This document shows, one piece after another, positions 17,063 through 26,700 of a DNA stretch of 64,000 nt. The stretch is from CAZQQN01 sp964549595 (GTDB lineage Bacteria; Bacteroidota; Bacteroidia; CAILMK01; CAYYUA01): positions 1-64,000 of the forward strand of contig CAZJWK010000003.1 in the NCBI GenBank assembly GCA_964549595.1. Direction: 5' to 3'. The notes below the pieces were generated by a model. It saw nothing but the letters and a program-made list of their open reading frames with translations, was not told the DNA's origin and ran no database searches. Positions within the stretch are counted from its first letter, which is position 1; each line of letters opens with the position of its first letter. The position numbers were made by a program, and so were the translations under genes.

Positions 17063-18697
17063 TTACCTTTTTATCAACTTTCTTTCAATTCGGAATTCAT
17101 CATTGCTTAAGACCAGCATGTAAATACCGGAAGTTAAATTACTTAATGCTTGAAACTGAAACTGATTTACCCCCTTACCAAAATCAACCTTTTCTTCTTT
17201 AATAATTTGTCCTTTGGCATTAATCAGGTTCACACGGTAAGTGTTGTTTTTCTTAGCATAAAAAGCAAAGCCGAATCGATCCTTAAAGGGATTAGGAGTA
17301 ATACTAATAAGGTGATTATCAGTACTTTCTGACCTTTCTGATTTCTTCAGGGTCAAATAAGCTTCATAAAAATCAGGGATTCCATAACCAGTGAATGTAT
17401 CGGGCTCTTTATAATGAGAAGCACTTTTGATAATGGCATCCCTGATTTCCATATTGGTAACCTCAGGGTAGGCTTGCCATAACGTAGCCGCCATACCGGC
17501 AACCAAAGGGGCGGAAAAGGAAGTCCCATAACCTTGAAAAAGTTGATTGTCTTCATCCCCGGCTGTGAATACTTTTTCTCCTTGCGCCACAATTTCAGGC
17601 TTAATCCGCCCGTCTGCGGTTGGTCCCCTGGAGCTAAAGTTTGATAAGCGCCGATTGGAGTCTACAGCTCCGACAGTAAGTACGCTATCCGCATCAGCCG
17701 GAGCAGAAATTTTCTGCCAGGAGGGGTCATTACCCTTATTCCCGGCACTGGTTACCACTAAAATGCCCTTTTGAGCAGCTATAGAGGCAGCCCGGGAAAC
17801 AGGCGCGGTTTTTCCATTCAAAATAGAAATCTTATGATTGGATAAGGTATCATCAAATGTCGTATAGCCCAATGAGGAATTAATAATTTCTACCCCCACA
17901 CTATCAGCATATTCAGCGGCTGCTACCCAGGAATATTCTTCTATCAGGAATTCACTATTCGTATTCTCAGACCGCAAAAGCCAATAATTACTCAAAGGGG
18001 CTGTTCCGGTTAAATTGTGCTCTAAATAGCCCCCCATTACCGACAATACCATTGAACCGTGAAAGCTATAGCTAAAAACCCCTTTATTTTGCTTCACAAA
18101 ATCATAGGTACCCTTTAACAGGTTAAATACCTGCAAATGCTCAAACGCCTTTAACTCATGTGCTTTGGTAAAACCAGCATCCAATACGGCAATGTCAATT
18201 CCCTTGCCTTTCAGATCCATTTGATGCAATAAATGGCCGTTCATCATCTCCACTTGATGATCACTCCGGCCGTAGAGCATATCAAGATCCGGGATATTTA
18301 CTTGTTGGGAATTAGGCTTCAGGTAAGTCCCTCTCACCCTAAAACCTGTATCAACGAAATCGAATTTTCTCACCTCCCGTAACTGCCCGGAATCCTTTAG
18401 TAAAACAGCTGCTCCGTTAAGCCACTTTGAACGAATCAAAACTTTTTTACCAGCTTTGGCGACCTGCTTTACATAAGCCGGGTTGACAGGGAGGTCCCTT
18501 TTTTCAATGGGAATATTCTGCTTTTTTCTCCTTTCAATAGCTTTTGATGATAAGAAAGCCTCTGGATTACTAAGCGTATAGGGCGTACCTTCTTTGTCTT
18601 TGAAGCGAAACCAATAAACCGCACTTGAATCCTGGGCATTTAAGAACGGAATTCCGGCCAACCATATAAGGAGAAAAAAGGCTATGTAACGGATCAA
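17063..18697 (-). CDS. Subtilisin-like S8 serine protease with T9SS sorting domain
   Basis: A 544-residue secreted protease. After a signal peptide (residues 1-21) comes a propeptide-like region of about 140 residues. The S8 triad follows: Asp173 in IAVLDAGF, His213 in SFHGSMV and Ser393 in GTSFSAPLVAG, with the oxyanion Asn320 in TSAGNKGND. The last 80 residues (NPFKDRFGFAF..., YRVNLINAKGQIIKEE, SGIYMLVLSND, ending in KLIKR) form a T9SS type A sorting domain, so it is exported to the surface or medium. The start appears to be TTG 18697, which overlaps the stop of the upstream lipoprotein gene by 4 nt (TTGA). The family is clear; substrate unknown. Confidence 0.9.
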   Translation of the reverse strand: MIRYIAFFLLIWLAGIPFLNAQDSSAVYWFRFKDKEGTPYTLSNPEAFLSSKAIERRKKQNIPIEKRDLPVNPAYVKQVAKAGKKVLIRSKWLNGAAVLLKDSGQLREVRKFDFVDTGFRVRGTYLKPNSQQVNIPDLDMLYGRSDHQVEMMNGHLLHQMDLKGKGIDIAVLDAGFTKAHELKAFEHLQVFNLLKGTYDFVKQNKGVFSYSFHGSMVLSVMGGYLEHNLTGTAPLSNYWLLRSENTNSEFLIEEYSWVAAAEYADSVGVEIINSSLGYTTFDDTLSNHKISILNGKTAPVSRAASIAAQKGILVVTSAGNKGNDPSWQKISAPADADSVLTVGAVDSNRRLSNFSSRGPTADGRIKPEIVAQGEKVFTAGDEDNQLFQGYGTSFSAPLVAGMAATLWQAYPEVTNMEIRDAIIKSASHYKEPDTFTGYGIPDFYEAYLTLKKSERSESTDNHLISITPNPFKDRFGFAFYAKKNNTYRVNLINAKGQIIKEEKVDFGKGVNQFQFQALSNLTSGIYMLVLSNDEFRIERKLIKR

Positions 18698-19419
18698 GGT
18701 AAGTGGTACTTTTTCAGTTCCTCACGAATGATATGCCCTGTATTGGCTTTTTGCTCCCAGGGTATTGCTTTTGGCGGTATAGAATCTCCTTTAAAACGGA
18801 GGTTTAAACGCTCTTTGTAAACCTTTCCTATGCCTTTGGCGTAAACAACCTTTTTCCGTTCCTGTTCAATCAAATTACCAGCATCCAGTTCGACTACCGT
18901 AGTGGTACTGTCAAAAGTCAGGTAATTTGTTTTGAAACGCTGATGGACATTTTTGTAATAAAAATCCCTTGCCTCCTCCCTGTTAAAAGCATTGCCATCC
19001 CATGACTTTTTTTCCCTGACCGGGAAGGTTAGCTTGATAATCCTTTGATTGTCATTCAAAACCTGGTATTGGTTTTGGGTAATTTTAGCCGTAAAGAGGT
19101 TACTTCTCTCCTTCACGCCCTCTCCATTTCCTCTCACCTCCCGCTTCATCATAAACTGATTGCTGTCCAGCCTTTTAACAACCTGTTCTCCAACAGTATA
19201 TTCATAGGTATCAATGGTATTATTAAAATTGTCATAATAAAAGGAATCTGCCTCGTAAATAAAAGTCATACCACTATCAAGGTGAATATAGTCCTTATGC
19301 ATGGGAGCTGGATCTGCCAGTTCACGATCCGTTTCACAGCCATGAAAAAAACCGAAGAGAAGCATTAATCCAAAGGCGAAGTGAAAGATTGTTCCATTTT
19401 TCATTCTGATGGATTTCAT
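18694..19419 (-). CDS. Lipoprotein of unknown function
   Basis: A 241-residue protein with a lipoprotein signal: hydrophobic residues 12-27, then FFHGC with Cys28 as the likely lipid anchor, followed by acidic residues. The mature part reads as a beta-rich domain: repeated strand patterns such as MTFIYEADSFYYDN, YEYTVGEQVVKRL and IIKLTFPVREKKSWDGN. The last carries the K.W.GN pattern common in Bacteroidota lipoproteins that precede proteases or sorting-domain proteins. I cannot assign a function. Overlap of its stop with the TTG start of the S8 protease gene indicates translational coupling and a possible joint role. Confidence 0.65.
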   Translation of the reverse strand: MKSIRMKNGTIFHFAFGLMLLFGFFHGCETDRELADPAPMHKDYIHLDSGMTFIYEADSFYYDNFNNTIDTYEYTVGEQVVKRLDSNQFMMKREVRGNGEGVKERSNLFTAKITQNQYQVLNDNQRIIKLTFPVREKKSWDGNAFNREEARDFYYKNVHQRFKTNYLTFDSTTTVVELDAGNLIEQERKKVVYAKGIGKVYKERLNLRFKGDSIPPKAIPWEQKANTGHIIREELKKYHLP

Positions 19420-19472
19420 GGCCCAATTATCAAAACTGTAAAAGATATATTTAAATGGGAGGAAGCCCGATG

Positions 19473-20624
19473 CTATCCTGAGACAGCTTCCCTTGCCGTT
19501 TCATTGATTGAGTGCTTATCTTCCGAATCAAAACTTTGATAAATGTGCCCCCCTCCTATTACATCATCTCCTTCATAAAACACGGCCGACTGGCCAGGGG
19601 CTATGGCATCCACACCATGATGGAAAACAACTTCTACTTCATCCTTCTTTACGTGCTTAACCGTACTCATTGCTCCTTTATCATTAGCCCTGATGGCGGT
19701 AATGCCCTCAATGTTTTCAGACAAACCGGGATATTTGACAAAATTGACATTTCGTACCAGCATGCCCCGGCTCTTCAGTTCCTCTGCCGGCCCCACCACA
19801 ATGGTATTGGTTTCAGGCCTTATTTCCGTGACATATACGGGATAACCCAATGCCAGGTTTAAGCCTTTCCTTTGGCCAATGGTGTAAAACGGGTAACCAC
19901 TGTGTTTGCCAACAACCGTCCCATCGGATAGGATAAAATCACCCCCTTCTACCCTTTCTTGCAAACCATCAACTTTTCTTCTCAGGAAACCCCTGTAATC
20001 ATTATCCGGTATAAAACAAATTTCGTAGCTTTCGCTTTTACCCACCAATTCATGATATCCCCATTCTTTGGCCAATTCAAATATTTCGGACTTGTGGTAT
20101 CCTCCGAGCGGAAAAATAGTACGGGCCAGGTTTTCCTGGGTGAGACCCCACAACACATAGGACTGATCCTTGTGCGTATCTTTTCCCCTGGAAATGATAT
20201 ACCTTCCATCCTCATACCGTACGTTGGCATAATGCCCAGTGGCAATGTAGTCACAATGCAATTGCTCAGCCCTTCTCAGTAAAGCCTTCCATTTGATATG
20301 GGTGTTGCACAGAATACACGGGTTTGGCGTACGCCCTTGCATGTATTCATTGATGAAGTCCTGAATTACCCAATCTCCGAATTCGTTTCGAATATCAAGG
20401 ATAAAATGGGGTATGCCATTTTCCACCGCTATCATCCGGGCGTCATTAATACTATCCAGACTGCAACAGCCGGTCTCTTTTTTGTTACCACCGGAGGTTT
20501 CGTAATCCCATGTTTTCATGGTCATTCCGATCACCTCATAACCTTGTTCTTTTAGCATGACCGCTGTCAAAGTACTATCAATCCCGCCACTCATAGCTAC
20601 CAAAACCTTGCCTTGCTTACTCAT
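19473..20624 (-). CDS. mnmA: tRNA-specific 2-thiouridylase MnmA
   Basis: MnmA installs sulfur at uridine 34 of Lys, Glu and Gln tRNAs, using ATP and a persulfide relay. The PP-loop is AMSGGIDSTLTAVML (10-24). The catalytic cysteines are in TPNPCILCN (Cys106, the position that receives sulfur in the family) and YEICFIPD (Cys203). The D-x-S-Y-x-L-W motif (KDQSYVLWGL) and the C-terminal beta-barrel with IGQRKGLN are also present. The length of 383 residues is normal. A 53-nt spacer separates it from the downstream lipoprotein gene. The region upstream is a 309-nt divergent spacer shared with aroB. Confidence 0.95.
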   Translation of the reverse strand: MSKQGKVLVAMSGGIDSTLTAVMLKEQGYEVIGMTMKTWDYETSGGNKKETGCCSLDSINDARMIAVENGIPHFILDIRNEFGDWVIQDFINEYMQGRTPNPCILCNTHIKWKALLRRAEQLHCDYIATGHYANVRYEDGRYIISRGKDTHKDQSYVLWGLTQENLARTIFPLGGYHKSEIFELAKEWGYHELVGKSESYEICFIPDNDYRGFLRRKVDGLQERVEGGDFILSDGTVVGKHSGYPFYTIGQRKGLNLALGYPVYVTEIRPETNTIVVGPAEELKSRGMLVRNVNFVKYPGLSENIEGITAIRANDKGAMSTVKHVKKDEVEVVFHHGVDAIAPGQSAVFYEGDDVIGGGHIYQSFDSEDKHSINETAREAVSG

Positions 20625-20933
20625 AATGGGGCTTTTAAGTATTTATAAACCGATACCAATCTAAAACAGTTGTTTTCAAAATCGTTCCAAAATTGGGATT
20701 TAAAGACGGAAAAGGGTGAAATGGTACAAAATTCAATGTTAAGTAATCATCCCATTAACCAAAAGTCCCTATTTGAATGATCCGCTACCTCATCCACGAA
20801 AACAGGATTAATCCTCATACCCAGCTTTAAACCTCCTAACAAAACGGGTTCCAATTGGAATCACTTATCTTCTGAATCATCCGGTTATCCAATTATCCAA
20901 TGACTCCTCGCACCATCCAATGTTTTCTTACCT
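20625..20933. other. Divergent intergenic region between mnmA and aroB
   Basis: 309 nt without a gene. It contains a perfect 12-nt palindrome, TTCCAATTGGAA (20849-20860), and three copies of ATCCAAT between about 20886 and 20921. A -7-like TACCTTTG abuts the aroB start. I see no tRNA, small coding frame or strong hairpin terminator. Promoters for both flanking genes are expected here. Confidence 0.5.
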
Positions 20934-20936
20934 TTG
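20929..20936 (+). promoter_or_regulatory. Candidate -7 box (TACCTTTG) overlapping the aroB TTG start
   Basis: An exact TAnnTTTG match whose last three bases are the TTG start at 20934. If it is used, RNA would begin near 20942, so the true initiation codon could be GTG 20946 on a nearly leaderless message. No TTTG is seen at the -33 distance, which weakens the call. Confidence 0.3.
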
Positions 20937-22010
20937 AAACAAAAAGTGACTGACACGTTTCTATCCGGCCAAGAAGGCCTTGAGGCATTTTATCAATGGC
21001 TTTGGGAACAAGATTATTCGGCCATTTTCATCCTGGCAGACTCCAATACTTCGAGCCAATGTTTCCCCCTTATTGAAGACCACTTGCAAAACTTTCCCAT
21101 TGAAGGTGTACTGGAGATCCCCCCGGGCGAAGAAAACAAAACCATCTATTGTTGCGAAGACATCTGGGAAGAATTACTAACCCATGAGGCCGACCGTTAT
21201 TCATTGTTGATTAATTTAGGGGGAGGACTTATAACGGATCTTGGTGGCTTTATTGCCAGCACATTCAAAAGGGGTATGGATTATGTGAACGTTCCTACCA
21301 CCCTTTTGGGTATGACAGACGCGGCTATTGGTGGCAAAACCGGTATCAATTTCCGGGGCATTAAAAACCAGCTCGGAACCTTTAAAAAACCGGAAAAAAC
21401 CGTTATTTATCCCCCTTTTCTGGATACCCTGGATAACCGGCAATTCAGAGCCGGCTTTGCCGAGATGATAAAACATGCCCTTATTGCCAGCCCTAACCTA
21501 TGGTTCCAGCTCAAAAGCCTTAAACCGACTAATAAAGAAAAAGTCAAAGCCCATTTGACCGACTCAGCGAAAGTCAAGCAAGTCATCGTAGAAGAAGACT
21601 TTAAGGAATCAGGAACCCGAAAAAAGCTCAATTTCGGGCATACCATCGGGCATGCACTGGAAAGCTATAGCCAGGTGCATGATGAAAATCCCCTGTATCA
21701 CGGCGAGGCCATTGCCCTGGGAATGCGAGTGGAAAGCCTCCTCTCACACGAACACCACAGCCTGGATGCCCTGGATTACGAAGACATAGTACAATGCCTT
21801 GAAAACGCTTTCCCCGGTTATTCAATTCCTGAGGAAGCCTTTGAGGAATTGCTGGAATACATGGAACTTGACAAAAAGAATTCGGAAGAAGGAATAAACT
21901 TCACCCTCCTTGATCATGCGGGCCGAGCGGACATAGATTTTTTTCTGAACCATGAAACCATCAAAGCGGCATTGAGCAAAACCCTGGTAACACAAAATGA
22001 AAAAGGTTAG
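20934..22010 (+). CDS. aroB: 3-dehydroquinate synthase
   Basis: AroB converts DAHP to 3-dehydroquinate with NAD+ and a divalent metal, step two of the shikimate pathway. The NAD-binding glycine-rich segment is NLGGGLITDLGGF (about residues 98-110), followed by VPTTLLGMTDAAIGGKTGIN. The metal ligands lie in the later motifs AEMIKHALI, LNFGHTIGHALE and LYHGEAIALGM. The length of 358 residues is typical. The first codon is TTG at 20934, with GTG 20946 as an alternative; no ATG lies near. csaA begins 2 nt after its stop, so the two genes are probably cotranscribed. Confidence 0.94.
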   Translation: MKQKVTDTFLSGQEGLEAFYQWLWEQDYSAIFILADSNTSSQCFPLIEDHLQNFPIEGVLEIPPGEENKTIYCCEDIWEELLTHEADRYSLLINLGGGLITDLGGFIASTFKRGMDYVNVPTTLLGMTDAAIGGKTGINFRGIKNQLGTFKKPEKTVIYPPFLDTLDNRQFRAGFAEMIKHALIASPNLWFQLKSLKPTNKEKVKAHLTDSAKVKQVIVEEDFKESGTRKKLNFGHTIGHALESYSQVHDENPLYHGEAIALGMRVESLLSHEHHSLDALDYEDIVQCLENAFPGYSIPEEAFEELLEYMELDKKNSEEGINFTLLDHAGRADIDFFLNHETIKAALSKTLVTQNEKG

Positions 22011-22012
22011 TT

Positions 22013-22357
22013 ATGGCCGAAAAGCCTAAGGCTGAAATCAAAGATTTTGAACATCTGGATATCAGAACAGGCACAATCGTGGAAATTCATGATTTCCCGG
22101 AAGCCAGAAAACCGGCTTATCAACTCCGAATCGATTTCGGGGAAGACGGAGAAAAACAGTCAAGTGCCCAGTTAACGGAATATTACTCCAAAGAAGATTT
22201 GCTGAACAAACAGGTGATTGCCATAATCAACTTTCCTCCTAAGCAAATCGGCCCTTTTGTGTCAGAATGCTTAGTGCTCGGAATTGAGGGCAATGAGAAC
22301 GGAGTGGTGTTACTGCAACCGGAATGGCCTGTAAAAAATGGTTCAAAAGTAGGATAG
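22013..22357 (+). CDS. csaA: tRNA-binding/chaperone-like protein CsaA
   Basis: A 114-residue protein made of a single OB-fold tRNA-binding domain, as found in CsaA and in the N-terminal part of bacterial PheT. Family marks are LDIRTGTIVEIHDFPEARKP, YQLRIDFGEDGEKQSSAQL and the late NFPPKQIGPFVSECLVLG (with the family's P..I....SE.LVLG pattern). CsaA of Bacillus has been described as an export-related chaperone, and its structure binds tRNA-like RNA; the in vivo role is unsettled. The ATG follows the aroB stop by 2 nt. The gene converges with the TolC-family gene. Confidence 0.92.
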   Translation: MAEKPKAEIKDFEHLDIRTGTIVEIHDFPEARKPAYQLRIDFGEDGEKQSSAQLTEYYSKEDLLNKQVIAIINFPPKQIGPFVSECLVLGIEGNENGVVLLQPEWPVKNGSKVG

Positions 22358-22370
22358 TTGGCAATGCCAA
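22358..22370. terminator. Short hairpin between csaA and the TolC-family gene
   Basis: TTGGC-AAT-GCCAA forms a 5-bp stem in the 26-nt convergent spacer. It has no T-run on either strand, so it is only a weak two-way terminator candidate. Confidence 0.25.
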
Positions 22371-22383
22371 GCCCTATCTTTAA

Positions 22384-23715
22384 CTAAAGCTCCTTCAATA
22401 GCAACCCTGCTATTTTAAATAACTCGATTTCAGCCAACTTGGCATCGTACCGGGCATTACTTCTCCGCGTCTTGGCACGGATAAAATTTACCTGCGCCTG
22501 CCGGAGCTGGGTTGTGTTTACCTGGCCTAATTGATAAGATTCCCTCGTGCGCTCGAGGTTCAGTTTGGCATTTCGCACATTCCGCCCTTCCATTCTCAAT
22601 GTCTTCAAATATTTCTCGTAATCGGCATAAGCATTCTTTAAATCCCTTTGAACCTTTAATTCGGCATTTTCTAATTGGTGTTGGCGATTTTTTATTCGTA
22701 TGGCAGCATTTTCAGCCCGTATCTTGTTTCGGTAGCCTGAAAACAAAGGTATGTTCAATTGAAGTCCTGTACTCACTCCATTGCTTTGGTTTTCTTTCAG
22801 GAAACCGGCATCGTTATTGGATAAGCTATAACTATAACTTCCATTTAACGAAAGCTCCGGGAAAAATTCAGCCTTGGCTATTTTCTGCTGCAAACGGGCT
22901 GTTTTTAACTGACGATCTGCAGCCAGAATATTGACATTGTTTGCTTTGGCCTTTTTCATTAAATCAGATTCCTCCAACCGTTTGCGTAACTTTACTTCTG
23001 ATTTTACAGAAAAAGCGGAACTGATTTTTTGGCCAAGCAGCACATTCAAGCTACGCTTGGCGTTTTCATAATTGGTTCTGGCCTGAATCAAAGTGCTACT
23101 ATCTGAATCGAGGTCAACACGGGCATTTAATACATCAACCTGTGACTTATTCCCGTATTGCCGTTCTTGTTTAACCCTTCGTAACCGCTCAAGGGATAAC
23201 TGCACCGACTCCCGGGTTATTTGATATTGCGCCCTCAAACGAGCTACCTGGTAATACTGGTTGACCACCTGCAATAATGTCTGCTCAATGGTTTGACGAG
23301 CCTGAGCATCACTCAGATCTTTTTCCACTTTAAGCTGCTGGTAATTGTACCTATTTCCAAGCCCGTCAAAAAGGGTATAATTCATATCCAATGAAGCATT
23401 CACATTAGTAGCCTGTGCCCCACTGACCTCCTGTTCACCCAAAGGTTCCTGGAATTCCTGGCGCGTATCCTCATTTTGATAATTTCCACTGGAGGAAAGA
23501 CTTAGGTTGGGCAACATACCAGCATTACCGATGTGCACATTATTCTTGCTAATCTGTGCATTATTGCGGGCCACTTGTATGCCATGGTTGTTTTTCATGG
23601 TCTTCTCCACTGCCTCTTGTAAAGTCAGGGTATCTTTTAACCGATTATCCTGTGCGAGCACAGATGTAGTGAAGAACACCCAAAGTATTGTAATGGAAAA
23701 TTTTATTGGTTTCAT
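22384..23715 (-). CDS. TolC-family outer membrane efflux protein
   Basis: Outer membrane channel of a tripartite pump. The ATG at 23715 opens a signal peptide (MKPIKFSITILWVFFTTSVLAQ), and the 443-residue protein has the duplicated OEP structure: two copies of strand-helix-strand with long coiled helices. Visible repeats are DTLTLQEAVEKTMKNN at the start, then NYQLGQ-like ESYQLGQVNTTQLRQAQ near the end, and the matching YGNKSQVDVLNARVDLDS in the first half. It is the last gene of the MarR-adaptor-RND-TolC set, 69 nt downstream of the RND stop. The family is certain; pump substrate unknown. Confidence 0.92.
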   Translation of the reverse strand: MKPIKFSITILWVFFTTSVLAQDNRLKDTLTLQEAVEKTMKNNHGIQVARNNAQISKNNVHIGNAGMLPNLSLSSSGNYQNEDTRQEFQEPLGEQEVSGAQATNVNASLDMNYTLFDGLGNRYNYQQLKVEKDLSDAQARQTIEQTLLQVVNQYYQVARLRAQYQITRESVQLSLERLRRVKQERQYGNKSQVDVLNARVDLDSDSSTLIQARTNYENAKRSLNVLLGQKISSAFSVKSEVKLRKRLEESDLMKKAKANNVNILAADRQLKTARLQQKIAKAEFFPELSLNGSYSYSLSNNDAGFLKENQSNGVSTGLQLNIPLFSGYRNKIRAENAAIRIKNRQHQLENAELKVQRDLKNAYADYEKYLKTLRMEGRNVRNAKLNLERTRESYQLGQVNTTQLRQAQVNFIRAKTRRSNARYDAKLAEIELFKIAGLLLKEL

Positions 23716-23784
23716 GGTTTTAATGTTTTCTATTCTCATCCAAAAAGCGTTTAACCAACAATTTGCGGTCATTGATTTCCCGGT

Positions 23785-26700
23785 TTATTCTTCATCATCA
23801 TCTTTTTCGGCTTTTAATTCCCGAACCGCAGGCTCTAAGGCTTCTTCATAAGGCTTTTTACCGGTCCACAACCAAACTGCGCCATAGCGAAGCCGGTTGA
23901 TCATAACCAGCATAATGGGTAAGATGATCAAGGTCACCAACATACCCAATAGCATGCCGTAAGCCACGGAAACAGCCATTGGAACCAGGAACTGAGCCTG
24001 AAGACTTTGTTCGAGCATAAGGGGCGCCAACCCGCCAATGGTAGTAAAGGTTGTTAACAATATGGGCCGGAACCGGGCTAAGCCGGCATCATGAACAGCC
24101 TGCATAAAGGACTTACCTTCTTTCAGGGTGTTGTTCATGTGCGTAACCAAAACCACCGAATTATTAATGATAATCCCAGCCAGAGCAATTATTCCATAGG
24201 TAGACAAAATGCTTATAGGGATGCCCTGAATAATATGCCCGAAAGCAACACCCACAAGCCCAAAGGGCAAAATCAGAAAGACAATGGCTGTTTGGAGAAA
24301 TGACCTGAAAACCACCATTACCACCGCTATCATTAGGATGAAAATCACTGGCAAAACCTTAGCAGCCGAAGCACCTACTTTTCCGGATTCGCGTGTTTGC
24401 CCTTCAAAAGAAACCTTAACCGAAGGATGAGCCGAAAGTATAGGCGGTAAAAGCTCATCCTCTATTTTTAGGTTAACATCAGTAGCTGAATATTCAGGGC
24501 TTGCCAAATCCGCTTCTACTTTGATTTCACGTTGTCCGTTCAGGTGATTAATGGCCAGAACCCCTCGCTTGGTCTCAAATTCTGCCAATTGTTTTAGGGG
24601 ATAAGCGCCTTGGGGCGTTCGTATACGCATATTTTCAAGATCTCCAATGAATCTGCGGTTACTGGTATCATACCGAACCCAGACCTTGACTTCATCAAGG
24701 CCCCTTTGCAAACGCTGAACTTCCCGGCCAAAAAACCCATTTCTTATTTGACTCATAACGGTCATCAGATCCAGCCCTAAATTGTGTGCCTTTTCTTTAA
24801 GGGTCAGGTTGATTTCCCGTAACCCCTTCTGGTCATTATCCACTACATCCTTAACCTTCTCCATATCCTTCAATGCAGATTTTAACTTCTCGGTGGCCAT
24901 CCTTACTTCTTCCATGTTTTCAGCCTGTAAGGAGATCGAGACAGGTTTACCGAAAGGAATATTGGATCCATAGGACAACTTTTCAGCCCCTACAATGGTA
25001 CCGGCTTTTTCACGGATGAGATTGGTGATTTCATATCCCGGCATTTCCCGGTATTCACTTTCCAACAATAAAATATTCAGGTTTCCCTTATGAGGTTGGC
25101 CACTGATATTGAGCTGGATATCCTTCACGTAAGAGCGATTATCGTTGCGTTTTTTGGTTAAGCTGTCATTGACCTTCCAGGCCGTTTGCTGAATATGTTG
25201 CAACCATTTCCGGGTAATGTGTTCCCGGGTACCGGATGGCATCTCGAGGTTAACCTTGATCTGGTTACGCTCAATATTGGGGAAAAAGGTTGTTTTCAAG
25301 AATCCGCCACCTATCAAACCGGCTACGAGGAGTAACAAAGCAATGGCAACAGAAATAGTGAGGGTTTTATTATAAAGACAACTCCAAAGAAACGGACTGT
25401 ATATCCTTTCCCGCAGAAACACAAGGGCCTTGTCTGTTTGCTGGTTGAGCCAATTCTTTTGACGCCCTTTTTTGTGCAAAGCCTTAGAATGAGCCATATG
25501 GCTGGGTAAAATAAGCACGCCTTCAATCAGGGAAAACAACAAAGCAGCATTGACCACAAAAGCCATTTCTACTATAAATTCTCCCAACCGGCCCGCAAGA
25601 AAGAAAAAGGTTGAAAAAGCAATAATAGTAGTGATCACCGAAGCCAGCACAGGTGCCAAAACCTGCAATGTGCCATTAGTGGCAGCAGGCACCGCACTTA
25701 ACCCCTGTTCATACTTTTGATAAATCTGCTCCCCGAAAACGATCCCATCATCCACCAAAATTCCGATTACCAGGATCATCCCGAAAAGAGAAATTACATT
25801 GATCGTTATACCGTACCAGGAAGCCAGGATAAACATACCGGCAAAAGAAAACGGAATGGCCACAGCCACCCAGAAAGCCAAGCGAATGTTTAAAAACAGG
25901 GATAGTAGAATTAAAACCAGTCCAAACCCAATCAATCCATTCTTGGTAAGCAAATCAATCCGGTTGTTCAAGGATTCCGAACGATCTCGTATGACAGTGG
26001 CTTCTACGGCTTCATTTTTTTGGTTAAAATTTTTCACATAACCCCGGATGTAATCAGTAATAAAAAGAATATCCTGGTAAATGGTATTTTGAACGGTAAT
26101 GACCACAGCGGGTTCCCCATTAAGGTAAGACCGCTCAGGATTGTCTGCCCATCGGTCACGGACCTCCGCCACATCACTTAAACGGACAAGTTGCCCCTCT
26201 TGACCGCTTTTAACCACAATGTTCCTGAGGTTTTCCCCATAATAGGCTTTAGATCTTGCACGGATCAGCATTTCCTCCTCATCGCCTTTGATGGTCCCCC
26301 CTGTTAACTCAAGATTGGCATTTCGAACAGCCTGTCCAACCTCCTGGAAAGTCAGGTTATAGGCTCTCAAATCCTCCTCCTGAACACTGATCTCAATCTC
26401 TTCCTCCGGATACCCCCTGATGGATATTTTAGAAATGCCTTCTACCGCCCTGAGATCGTCTTCCACGTCACGGGCATAACGTTTTAAAGTTTTCAGCTTC
26501 ACGTCTCCGCTAAGCGAAAATCGAATGGCTTCGCTCACGTTTTCTTGTTTAAAAACCTCAATGGATTCCATTCCCGTTGGAAAAACGGCAATCCGATCCA
26601 CTGCATTCTTCACATCCTGAAGGACCAGGTCAGTGTCGTATCCTTTTTTTACCTCTACAGTCACTGAACCGGTATTTTCCCGAGAAACAGAGGTGACACG

